Source: an uncultured Lachnospiraceae bacterium
GTDB taxonomy: Bacteria > Bacillota > Clostridia > Lachnospirales > Lachnospiraceae
Direction of reading: 5' to 3'
Assembly (NCBI GenBank): GCA_947644545.1
Contig: CANRZW010000004.1
Location: 1 to 64,000, forward strand
Length of the DNA stretch: 64,000 nt
In this document: piece after piece, positions 54,172 through 62,394 of the stretch
How positions within the stretch are numbered: the stretch's first letter is position 1
Layout of the letters: every line of letters begins with the position of its first letter
Made by a program: the position numbers and the translations under genes
Notes under the pieces: generated by a model
Databases searched by the model: none
Told to the model about the DNA's origin: nothing
The model's input: only the letters and a program-made list of their open reading frames with translations

Positions 54172-55884
54172 TTAACTGATTTCCAGCATGACCCTGCACT
54201 GCTTTTTGCAGCATGCAATTCCATATTTCAGAATCCGGGTCATCCCTTCATCCCGCAGCTGTTCTTCATATTTCATGCTGCGGATCTGTTCCAGAGCCTG
54301 GTGGCATTCCCTTTCCAAGTCACTGCTGTCGGAATACTTGACTTCGATAATAATGCCTATTCTCTCATGGTCGATTTCTATGGTGATATCGCTGTATCCA
54401 TTCCCTGCTTCCCGGTTGGAAAAGATTCCCCAGGATTCTTTGAACCCAAGCAGACCTAAAAGAATTCCATGATAAAAATTTTCCTTCATTTGTTTTTTAA
54501 TGAAAGTATCTCTGATGCTGATAGTTTTCCTCAGATATTCTCCCAGCAGTTTTTCCACGCTTTTGGCATCTCCACATTGTAATGACCTGCAGAATAAATT
54601 TAGCGTTTCGCCGTCTTTCTGCACATTCTCTTTAAAATATTCCATAATCTGCCGGGTGAATATGGTCCTTATTTCCATATTCGGTATAGCCAGCCGGAAA
54701 ATATCGCCGTGAGGCTTTCCGCGTTGTGTGAGGTAACCGGTGGTAAACAAAACGCTCCAAATATGCTCTATGGATTGATCCATATCGTGATATGTCAATT
54801 CCTGATGAATTTCTTTTTCAATTTCTTCGCCGGCGACAAGGCGCTCGATTTCCCGCTTTACAGTGATGTTGTCCGATTTTTCTATAAAATGTTTTACGGC
54901 ATCGTTCCCGCTGGTATTTGCCCAGTAGTTTTGCGGCATGGCCTCTTTGTCCGTCCGGAGTGCGTCACAGTAGTTGATAACATCCCAGGGACAGTATACA
55001 TCTATATTTCCGAATCGGTATCCGTCATACCATTCTTTCATGACGGGATAATATGCGGAAAGCCGGTAATAGTCCAGAAGCTGCTGTACATCATTGTCCG
55101 TAAATCCGAAATATTCGTCAAATCTTACATCCGAGACGGACAAAACCTTCAGGTTATTTAGTCCGGTAAAAATACTTTCTTTAGATATGCGCATACACCC
55201 GGTCAGTACAGCCATGTATAAACTTTTATTTGTTTTTAATGCCGCTTCAAACAGATTGCGGAGCAAAAGAACCATCTGTCCATAATACTGGTTGTCAAAT
55301 GCCTTTGCCAACGGCACATCGTATTCGTCTATCAGTACAATAACCCGCTGTTCAAAATGCCTTTCAAGAAGCATGGTAAGGGTTCTCAGGCTTTCCACCA
55401 AAACGGAGTCGGACATCTGGAAAATCTGCGTATTTTGAGAATCAATCGTAATAAGCTGACGATACATTTGTTTCTCTTCGCTGGATAACCGTTCGCTTTC
55501 CAGTAAATAACGGAACCGCAATGCTTCTTTTCCCACAACGGAACACATCATGGAACGGGCGGTTTTGAAGCTGTTGCCGCTTACCCCTTTCAGAGATATG
55601 GAGATGACCGGAAAGTTTCCCATATATTTATCGCATAGCTCCCTTTGAGATGCTATTTTCAGTCCATGGAAAATCTCCTGATTTTCCCCTGCTTCAAAAA
55701 AGCATTTCAGCATGCTCATATTCAGGGATTTGCCGAATCTCCGGGGCCTTGTAAAAAGATTGACCTCGCCCCAATTATTGAGCAGTTCTTCGATCAGCCC
55801 TGTTTTATCAATATAATAAAAGTTTTCTTCCTGGATTTTTTTGAATTCTTCTATTCCTATGGGAAGTTTTTTCCTGATTTCCAT
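54172..55884 (-). CDS. AAA-ATPase-like / PD-(D/E)XK protein (pfam09820/DUF1703 type)
   Basis: A 570-residue protein of a family that is amplified in many Firmicutes and Bacteroidetes. The N-terminal KLPIGIEEFKKIQEENFYYIDKT, Walker A region LFTRPRRFGKSLNMSML and Walker B VIVLIDEYDVPLAKA form the ATPase. A C-terminal nuclease-like core carries DITIEID then IIIEVKYSD (D-ExK). Function is unknown; mobile behaviour has been suggested from copy number. A short inverted-repeat element lies just upstream of its start. Confidence 0.85.
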   Translation of the reverse strand: MEIRKKLPIGIEEFKKIQEENFYYIDKTGLIEELLNNWGEVNLFTRPRRFGKSLNMSMLKCFFEAGENQEIFHGLKIASQRELCDKYMGNFPVISISLKGVSGNSFKTARSMMCSVVGKEALRFRYLLESERLSSEEKQMYRQLITIDSQNTQIFQMSDSVLVESLRTLTMLLERHFEQRVIVLIDEYDVPLAKAFDNQYYGQMVLLLRNLFEAALKTNKSLYMAVLTGCMRISKESIFTGLNNLKVLSVSDVRFDEYFGFTDNDVQQLLDYYRLSAYYPVMKEWYDGYRFGNIDVYCPWDVINYCDALRTDKEAMPQNYWANTSGNDAVKHFIEKSDNITVKREIERLVAGEEIEKEIHQELTYHDMDQSIEHIWSVLFTTGYLTQRGKPHGDIFRLAIPNMEIRTIFTRQIMEYFKENVQKDGETLNLFCRSLQCGDAKSVEKLLGEYLRKTISIRDTFIKKQMKENFYHGILLGLLGFKESWGIFSNREAGNGYSDITIEIDHERIGIIIEVKYSDSSDLERECHQALEQIRSMKYEEQLRDEGMTRILKYGIACCKKQCRVMLEIS

Positions 55885-55931
55885 GCCGGTGACACACCCC
55901 TTCTGCCCATGATACGCTGCTATTTGTTTCT

Positions 55932-56038
55932 TTTATAGTTAACGACATTAGAAATTTCGCTTTCGGCCTTGTAGGGGCTTCCGAATATGGCTCCTGCAAG
56001 AGTGGGGAACAGAAATTTGTTATGTCGGTTACTATAGT
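55932..56038. repeat. Inverted-repeat element (~107 bp), copy 2
   Basis: The left arm 55932-55959 is an exact inverted copy of 40029-40056. The right arm 56011-56038 matches the inverted left arm at 21 of 28 positions. About 50 bases separate the arms. This looks like a miniature element or a family-specific upstream sequence of the AAA/PD-(D/E)XK gene. Confidence 0.65.
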
Positions 56039-56129
56039 ATACATAAAAGGAAACGAGAGCACAAGATGATTCATTTATTAGGCTGTTTGGCTGTACAAAG
56101 ACGGTTTAGAGAAAAGAGTGTTTGGTCAA

Positions 56130-56183
56130 ATAAAAATAAGAGCTGCCAGGCAAAAACAGGTATTAACTGACAGCTCCTTTTTG
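56130..56183 (-). terminator. Terminator of the LacI-family gene
   Basis: GAGCTGCCAG (56140-56149) pairs with CTGACAGCTC (56167-56176) with one mismatch. T-rich runs flank it on both strands, so it can act in both directions; it lies downstream of the minus-strand regulator. Confidence 0.7.
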
Positions 56184-56239
56184 CATTCGTGCTTGTAGGA
56201 CGGTACAGAGTGATTATGATGTGGAACAAAATTCTGTGC

Positions 56240-57253
56240 TTATTTCAGAATCGTCGGCTTGATAAAGGTAAGCTCGTCCGGTGCATCGGGATGGTTGGTA
56301 CGAAACAGCAGCTGCAGGGCCATCCGCTTGCCCAGAAGTCCGGTGGGGACATTGGCGGTGGTAATGCGGCCGGAGACGTTAGTGTACTCGTCGGTGTTGT
56401 CGAAACCGGTCAGTTCCACGGGATGAGGCAGCTTCTGCTTGTTTTCATCCAGATACTGCTGTACAAAATGAGCCACATAGTCGCTGACGCACACGAAGGC
56501 GGTGGGCCAGCTGGTGAGACTGTCCAGATAAGCATTGATCTCCTTTTCATAGGAAAACACGCCCATGCTGTCGATACAGCAGTATTCCGGGCGGATGGGC
56601 AGTTGATATCTGTCCATGCTCTCGCGGTAACCAAGATACCGCTCCTTATTGGTCTGGGCGTAGCTGATGTCACCGATAAAACCGATCTCCTGATGACCGT
56701 CCAGAATCATGGCTTCAGTGATTTCGGCTTCGGTACGGTAGCCTTCGATCAGAAGCAGATCGCCGTTCAGCTTCCGGTCCGTCAGGGTAGGGATAGTGTC
56801 AAGAAAAACCTTGGGCAGAGGAAGGTCGTTGACCATGCCCAGAATGACCGGGTCATATACGTTCACTACGGCGATGCCGGACAAGGCAGTGCCGAACAGA
56901 ATGGACGGCAGTGCAAAATCCTTCGTATAAGTGGAGGGTACATAGACATACAACAAATTGATGTTGTATTCGGAAAGTTCCTGTGCCATGCGGTGTATGA
57001 TGCCGGTCCAGAAGAAGGAGCTTTCCGGTCTTGATACTACCAGCGCCACGGTCCTCGCTTCCTGCGCGGCCGGCGCCTGAACGCCGGTCTGTGCCTGATA
57101 GGGCAGCTTCGTATAGCCCAGTTCCCTTGCTTTATTGAAGATTGTTTCCCGGAGAGAGTCGGATACGCCGGACTGATTATTAAATGCCTTGCTGACGGTG
57201 ACTCTTGATATGTTGAGGGCGTCAGCGATATCTTTCATTGTGATTTTTTCCAT
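56240..57253 (-). CDS. LacI-family transcriptional regulator
   Basis: A 337-residue protein: N-terminal HTH (MEKITMKDIADALNISRVTVSKAFNNQSGVSDSLRETI) and a periplasmic-binding-protein-like effector domain (ALVVSRPESSFFWTGIIH, IGFIGDISYAQTNKERYLGYRESM, AFVCVSDYVAHF). It is divergent from a sugar ABC operon and should repress it until an oligosaccharide inducer binds. The ATG at 57253 was chosen over upstream in-frame codons because it opens the usual LacI HTH. Confidence 0.9.
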   Translation of the reverse strand: MEKITMKDIADALNISRVTVSKAFNNQSGVSDSLRETIFNKARELGYTKLPYQAQTGVQAPAAQEARTVALVVSRPESSFFWTGIIHRMAQELSEYNINLLYVYVPSTYTKDFALPSILFGTALSGIAVVNVYDPVILGMVNDLPLPKVFLDTIPTLTDRKLNGDLLLIEGYRTEAEITEAMILDGHQEIGFIGDISYAQTNKERYLGYRESMDRYQLPIRPEYCCIDSMGVFSYEKEINAYLDSLTSWPTAFVCVSDYVAHFVQQYLDENKQKLPHPVELTGFDNTDEYTNVSGRITTANVPTGLLGKRMALQLLFRTNHPDAPDELTFIKPTILK

Positions 57254-57673
57254 AGAAACCTCTGTTGCGGTCTGCTGCCGCGCTTTTTTACTGTATCCTA
57301 GTATAGCACAATTTTTAGAAAAAAACAACAAATGTGTTTACAAATGTTAATAAAAATCAGATTTATTTGCAGAAAAGCACACAAATACAGGTGAAAATCG
57401 GCTGCTACAAGGAAAAAGCGTCCTATTGTCTGGTTAAAAATGTACATTTACAGTGTAAATATGACGAAAACTTCGTGTAAACTTAATTTTTGTAAACTTG
57501 AATGTTCGACAAAAGGACGTTAAAGTGACAGGAAAATGACAAGGTGCACAATAAAAATGCAAATATGAAAAAAATAGTAACAAACTTGCATGTTTATGTT
57601 GACATTGTAGTTAATAAGTGTTAATTTAATGTTAACAAAAATAAATAAAATATAAACAAAGGAGGTAAAAGGA
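57254..57673. promoter_or_regulatory. Divergent control region of regulator and sugar operon
   Basis: 420 bp, strongly AT-rich. For the rightward operon TTGACA (57599-57604) plus TAATTT (57622-57627), 17 bp apart, is the best promoter. Around it GTTAAT/TTAAC repeats (57610-57636) could bind the LacI-type protein. TGTTTACA-like motifs (57330-57345) precede the regulator. A unique operator could not be fixed. The leader after 57630 carries the AGGAGG site at 57660-57665. Confidence 0.5.
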
Positions 57674-58657
57674 ATGGAAATGAAAAAAACGCTTGCCGGA
57701 GGAAAGACACCGTCTGTGAAACCCCGGAAAAAGCGCTGGTCCAAGGACGACACGGAATTATTCCTGCTGTCACTGCCAACATTGCTATGGTTTTTGATCT
57801 TTTCGTATCTGCCGATGTTCGGCATCATCATAGCATTCAAGGTATATAAGCTGTCGCCCGGCGGACACGGTTTCATTTACAACCTGTTACACAGTGAATG
57901 GGCCGGAATCGGTAACTTTAAGTATTTCTTCACATCCAACTCGTTTTCGATGCTGCTGCGGAACACGATCCTGTACAACATTGCGTTCATTATCATCAGC
58001 GCCAGTGTTGCGGTAGGAGGCGCGTTGATGTTGAGCAACATGCGTAACAAACGTGGATCGAAGGTATACCAGACGATGATGTTTCTTCCTTATTTTATGT
58101 CATGGGTTGTGATCAGCTATTTCGTATACGCCCTGCTGACACCGGAGAGAGGTTACGTCAACGGCATCATCAGAGCGATGGGCGGCGAAGGGATCATGTG
58201 GTATCAGGAACCGAAGTACTGGCCGTTCATCATCATCTTCCTCAATACCTGGAAGGGTATGGGATACGGTATGGTGCTTTATCTGGCAAGTATTACCGGA
58301 ATTGATCCTTCACTGTACGAGGCGGCCGTGATGGACGGCGCGACCAAAGCGCAGCAGGCAAGACATATTACACTGCCCGCAATCAAGCCGGTCTTCATCA
58401 TGATGCTGATCTTAGACTGCGGTAAGATCTTCAACTCGGATTTCGGTCTGTTCTTTCAGGTAACAGGACAGCTGCCGGCATCGTTATATACGACGGCATC
58501 CACTTTTGACACGTTCATCTACATGTCGATCCAGTCATCCTCACCGATCGGACAGACGGCGGCGGCGTCATTCTTCCAGGCGATCTGCAGCTGTGGTACG
58601 ATCCTGCTGGCCAACTGGGTGGTAAGTAAACTTGACAACGAGAACAGGATTATATAG
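57674..58657 (+). CDS. Sugar ABC transporter permease (LplB-type)
   Basis: A 327-residue inner-membrane protein with six helices after a short basic start. The EAA-type loop is YEAAVMDGATKAQQARHITLPAIKP, which contacts the ATPase. It matches LplB/YtcP-class permeases, which act on oligosaccharides with a shared, unlinked ATPase (MsmX-type); indeed no ATPase gene is present here. Confidence 0.92.
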   Translation: MEMKKTLAGGKTPSVKPRKKRWSKDDTELFLLSLPTLLWFLIFSYLPMFGIIIAFKVYKLSPGGHGFIYNLLHSEWAGIGNFKYFFTSNSFSMLLRNTILYNIAFIIISASVAVGGALMLSNMRNKRGSKVYQTMMFLPYFMSWVVISYFVYALLTPERGYVNGIIRAMGGEGIMWYQEPKYWPFIIIFLNTWKGMGYGMVLYLASITGIDPSLYEAAVMDGATKAQQARHITLPAIKPVFIMMLILDCGKIFNSDFGLFFQVTGQLPASLYTTASTFDTFIYMSIQSSSPIGQTAAASFFQAICSCGTILLANWVVSKLDNENRII

Positions 58658-58672
58658 AGGGAGGTGCACAAA

Positions 58673-59590
58673 GTGACAAGTAAAGAAAAAAGCGGACAGT
58701 CGCTGAACCAGATCAAAACTTCTACCAATATTGTTTTTAATGTGGTCTTTCTGATCCTGGCAGTGTTGTGTGTGATTCCGCTGTTGTTTGTATTTTCCAT
58801 ATCTATCACGGATGAGGAGGCGATCCGGGCCAACGGGTATCAGCTGATCCCGCAGGCGCTTTCGTCCTCGGCCTACAACTTTCTGTGGAATGAGCGCATG
58901 ACGATCCTGCGCGCGGCATTTATGTCCGTGCTGGTGACGGTAGTCGGTACGATCATCTCGATTGCGCTCAATACGTCCATGGGGTATGTGGTTTCGAGAA
59001 GGAACTTCAAATTAAAGACGATCTATACGTGGCTGATCTTTATCCCGATGGTATTTAACGGCGGTATGCTGGCAAGCTACGTGGTGGTAAATAACATTCT
59101 GGGATTGAACAACAGCATCTGGGCGCTGATCCTGCCGCTGGCCTGCTCCGCGTTCAGTGTGACGATCTGCCGTACGTTCTTTCGGACGACGGTGCCGGAT
59201 TCGATCATCGAATCCGCCAAGATCGACGGTGCGGGACAGTTCCGTATCTGGTCCCAGATCGTACTGCCGATCTCCAAGCCGGTTATGGCGACGATCGGTA
59301 TGTTTGCAGCTTTCGGCTATTGGAACGACTGGTTTCAGGCATCCCTGTACATACAGGATACGAAGAAGCAGACGCTGCAGTCATTGTTGAACAATATGCA
59401 GAAGAATATTGAGTATATCGCCAACAATCCGTACGGCGGACTTTCCTTACAGCAGTATAAGTTGTCCATGCCGACAGAGAGTGTAAGAATGGCGATCGCG
59501 ATCGTGATCATCGTGCCGATCGCATGTACCTATCCGTTTTTCCAGAAGTACTTTATTTCCGGTCTGACGATCGGGTCGGTGAAAGAATAA
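58673..59590 (+). CDS. Sugar ABC transporter permease (LplC/YtcP-type)
   Basis: A 305-residue six-helix permease; its EAA loop is IESAKIDGAGQFRIWSQIVLPISKP. GTG 58673 is spaced correctly from GAGGGAGG (58657-58664); another GTG at 58664 overlaps the site. It should form a heterodimer with the preceding permease. Confidence 0.92.
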   Translation: MTSKEKSGQSLNQIKTSTNIVFNVVFLILAVLCVIPLLFVFSISITDEEAIRANGYQLIPQALSSSAYNFLWNERMTILRAAFMSVLVTVVGTIISIALNTSMGYVVSRRNFKLKTIYTWLIFIPMVFNGGMLASYVVVNNILGLNNSIWALILPLACSAFSVTICRTFFRTTVPDSIIESAKIDGAGQFRIWSQIVLPISKPVMATIGMFAAFGYWNDWFQASLYIQDTKKQTLQSLLNNMQKNIEYIANNPYGGLSLQQYKLSMPTESVRMAIAIVIIVPIACTYPFFQKYFISGLTIGSVKE

Positions 59591-59617
59591 GGGAAGCCGG
59601 CCGGGAAGTTTGTTTAT

Positions 59618-59650
59618 GCCGGATGCGCCTGGCGGTATGAGGGATCCGGC
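59618..59650 (+). other. Hairpin between permease and binding-protein genes
   Basis: GCCGGAT (59618-59624) pairs with ATCCGGC (59644-59650). Such stem-loops often protect the upstream mRNA end and allow higher expression of the binding protein. No T run. Confidence 0.35.
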
Positions 59651-59716
59651 GTCCGGAGGGAAGAAGGAGTTAATACGGTAACAAATAATATGTTTCATAT
59701 AACAAGGAGGAAGAAC

Positions 59717-61219
59717 ATGAAATTGAAGAAAGTTTTAGCGGCAGGAATTGCGGCGGCGATGACGGCGGGAATGCTTGTCGGATGCGGCAGCGGCGGCAAT
59801 GAGAACACCTCAGGCGCTTCAACGAGCGGGGAGGGGCAAAATGGAGCCGAAGCAGGTACGGAGTCTGCAGCAGCATCAAGCGGCGAGATTGTGAACCTGA
59901 AATGGGTGACTATCGGAAACGGTATGCCCACCAACTATGACACATGGGTGGCCAAGGTAAATGAATACGTGGGCGAGAAGATCGGTGTGAACATCGAGAT
60001 GGAAGTCATTCCCTGGGGAGACTGGGACAAGAGACGTAACATCATCGTCAGCACTAACGAACCTTACGACATTATCTTCGGAAACGGCAACAACTATATC
60101 GCGGACATCAATCTGGGCGCTTACTATGATATCACGGATATGGTAGCCGAAAATATGCCGGGACTGATGGAGCTGATGCCGGAGAAATACTGGGACGGCG
60201 TGAAGGTGCAGGACAGAATCTACGGTATTCCTACTTATAAGGACAGCTCGATCTCCAACTATGCGGTCTGGGATAAGGAGATCGTGGATGAGTACGGTCT
60301 GGATCTTGCTTCCCTGACGGAGATTGAATCTCTGACAGAGACCTTTGAGACACTCAAAGCGGACAAAAACGATTATCCGGTTTATGTGAAGAACGACGGC
60401 GTGTACTACATCTTTGACGTTTATGATCAGATCGGCGCCGGTACACAGATTCTGGGCGTGCGTTACGACGATGCGGATGCGAGAGTATGCTTTACGCTGG
60501 AGGAGCCGGATATCTACTCGGCACTGGAGACATTGCATGACTGGTATCAGAAGGGCATTATCAATCCGGATGCATCCACCCTGTCGGAAGCCCGCGTTTA
60601 TAATATGTGGCGCGTGGCGCAGGGCTGGGAGTCTGCAGGCATTACGGCCTGGGGACCGCAGATGGGCAAGGACGTGGTAGTACAGAAGATCGGTGATACG
60701 ATTCTTTCCAACGAGACGGTTAGAGGATCCCTGAACATGGTATCCATCAATACCAAATATCCGGAGAAATGTCTGCAGTTCCTGGATATGGTGAATACGG
60801 ACACGAAGCTGCGCGATATGTTCTTCTACGGTGAGGAAGGCGTGAACTTCGAGTACAATGCGGACGGCAAGGCGCACAAGATCAACAACGAGTGGGCGAT
60901 GGCGGGTTATACCCAGGGCAGCTTCTTTACGGTAACCCAGGAAGACACGGACGAGTATAACCAGTGGGAGGAAGTTAAGGCGCTGAACGAAGCGGCGGTA
61001 TCCTCTGTGATGATGGGCTTTACCTTCGATAACACCGCAGTGGCAGATAAGCTGGCAAACTGCCGTGAGATCTGGCTTCGTTACCGTAGTGAGGTAATGA
61101 CCGGTGTGCAGGATCCGGCAACGGTGATACCGCAGATCAAAGAGGAATTGATGAAAGCGGGCTGGCAGGATGTCATGGATGAAGCGCAGAGACAGGTAGA
61201 TGAATTTGTAGGAAAGTAA
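59717..61219 (+). CDS. Extracellular solute-binding lipoprotein
   Basis: A 500-residue lipoprotein. Signal peptide MKLKKVLAAGIAAAMTAGML then lipobox LVGC with Cys23, followed by a Ser/Gly/Ala-rich linker. The mature part is a family 1-type binding protein (NYDTWVAKVNEYVGEKIGVN, DIIFGNGNNYIAD, IYGIPTYKD). AAGGAGG lies six bases before the ATG. It delivers an oligosaccharide to the two permeases upstream; linkage to GH130 suggests beta-mannosides, which is inference. Confidence 0.92.
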   Translation: MKLKKVLAAGIAAAMTAGMLVGCGSGGNENTSGASTSGEGQNGAEAGTESAAASSGEIVNLKWVTIGNGMPTNYDTWVAKVNEYVGEKIGVNIEMEVIPWGDWDKRRNIIVSTNEPYDIIFGNGNNYIADINLGAYYDITDMVAENMPGLMELMPEKYWDGVKVQDRIYGIPTYKDSSISNYAVWDKEIVDEYGLDLASLTEIESLTETFETLKADKNDYPVYVKNDGVYYIFDVYDQIGAGTQILGVRYDDADARVCFTLEEPDIYSALETLHDWYQKGIINPDASTLSEARVYNMWRVAQGWESAGITAWGPQMGKDVVVQKIGDTILSNETVRGSLNMVSINTKYPEKCLQFLDMVNTDTKLRDMFFYGEEGVNFEYNADGKAHKINNEWAMAGYTQGSFFTVTQEDTDEYNQWEEVKALNEAAVSSVMMGFTFDNTAVADKLANCREIWLRYRSEVMTGVQDPATVIPQIKEELMKAGWQDVMDEAQRQVDEFVGK

Positions 61220-61277
61220 CAGGAAAAGAGCGCCTGTGACAGCTATGGCTGACAGGGAAGGCGTAAGCAAGGGATTG

Positions 61278-61320
61278 TTCCGGCGGGTCAGCGCAGTTTC
61301 TGCGCTGACCGTAACCGGAA
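61278..61320 (+). other. Strong stem-loop between binding protein and GH130 genes
   Basis: GGTCAGCGCA (61286-61295) / TGCGCTGACC (61301-61310) forms a perfect 10-bp stem, and TTCCGG (61278-61283) / CCGGAA (61315-61320) extends it. No T run, so it is probably an mRNA-processing or attenuation site. Confidence 0.55.
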
Positions 61321-61368
61321 ACGGCGCCGGGAAAGATCCGGTCTGTAATAGAAAGAGGGTGTTGTATC

Positions 61369-62364
61369 GTGACAAAAATAGTGGGCAGTGACCTGCCGAA
61401 TATGCCGTGGCAGGAGCCGGGAGAGGCGCAGAAGCTTCCGGTGTGGCGTTACAGGGATAATCCGATCATAGAGAGATTCGCGACGAAAAACTCCAACAGC
61501 ATTTTTAACAGTGCGGTGGTTCCCTATGGAGACGGGTTCGCGGGCGTATTCCGCTGCGACAGCAAATCGATCAGTATGGATATTTTTGCCGGATTCAGCA
61601 AGGACGGCATTCATTGGGAAATCTCCGATGAACCTGTTTCCTTCCAGGGAGCGGATCCGGAGATTGCGAAGCGGGACTTCCGTTATGATCCGCGGGTGTG
61701 CTTTATCGAGGACCGTTATTATGTGACATGGTGCAACGGATACCGGGGATATCCTACCATTGGGGTAGGGTATACATTTGATTTTCAGACTTTTTATCAG
61801 CTGGAAAATGCTTTCCTGCCGTTTAACCGCAACGGCGTGCTTTTCCCGAGAAAGATCGGAGGAAAGTATTACATGCTGAGCAGACCCAGCGACAACGGGC
61901 ATACGCCTTTTGGAGATATCTTCTTAAGCGAGAGCCCGGATTTGAAATACTGGGGGTGCCATCGTCTGGTGATGGAGACGATCAAGGGGGATTATTCCGC
62001 CTGGCAGTCTACCAAGATCGGTGCGGGAAGCGTGCCGATTGAGACGGAGGATGGCTGGCTTCTGATCTACCACGGAGTGATCAATACGTGCAACGGTTTC
62101 GTGTATCGGATGGGCTGTGCGCTGCTGGATTTAGAGCAGCCGTGGAAAGTAAAGAAGCGGACAAGAAATTATATCCTGGGGCCTCATGAGCTGTATGAAT
62201 GTGTGGGTGACGTGCCGAACGTAGTATTCCCCTGTGCGGCGCTGAACGATGCGGCTACGGGGCGGATTGCCATCTACTACGGCTGTGCGGACACGGTAAC
62301 GGGACTTGCGTTCACGACTGTGGACCGTCTGATGGAGGCGATGGAGCCGGTAGAACTATTTTGA
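61369..62364 (+). CDS. GH130-family beta-mannoside phosphorylase-like enzyme
   Basis: A 331-residue five-bladed beta-propeller protein from a GTG start after AAGAGGGTG. The segments [60 protein letters not shown] and LLIYHGV are GH130 hallmarks; the acid residue in the DPRV region is the expected proton donor. GH130 enzymes split beta-1,4-mannosidic links with phosphate, saving energy. The position behind the ABC transporter fits intracellular breakdown of imported manno-oligosaccharides. Confidence 0.88.
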   Translation: MTKIVGSDLPNMPWQEPGEAQKLPVWRYRDNPIIERFATKNSNSIFNSAVVPYGDGFAGVFRCDSKSISMDIFAGFSKDGIHWEISDEPVSFQGADPEIAKRDFRYDPRVCFIEDRYYVTWCNGYRGYPTIGVGYTFDFQTFYQLENAFLPFNRNGVLFPRKIGGKYYMLSRPSDNGHTPFGDIFLSESPDLKYWGCHRLVMETIKGDYSAWQSTKIGAGSVPIETEDGWLLIYHGVINTCNGFVYRMGCALLDLEQPWKVKKRTRNYILGPHELYECVGDVPNVVFPCAALNDAATGRIAIYYGCADTVTGLAFTTVDRLMEAMEPVELF

Positions 62365-62394
62365 CCATTTTGACAGAAAGAGGACGATGTGAAT

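Larger units (their letters stand above)
55885..56239. other. Intergenic region with repeat element and terminator
   Basis: About 355 bp between the ATPase and lacI-type genes. It holds the 28-bp repeat (55932-55959), a diverged inverted copy (56011-56038) and the terminator of the LacI gene (56130-56183). No ORF. Confidence 0.6.

Noticed and set aside
56189..57034. Plus-strand open frame (281 codons) opposite the LacI-type gene
   Set aside because: The minus strand has the full LacI HTH and effector domain. The plus frame has no family features.
59876..61375. Long (499-codon) open frame antisense to the solute-binding protein
   Set aside because: The sense gene has a clear lipoprotein signal and family match. 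The antisense product is low-complexity and His/Arg-rich, without domains.
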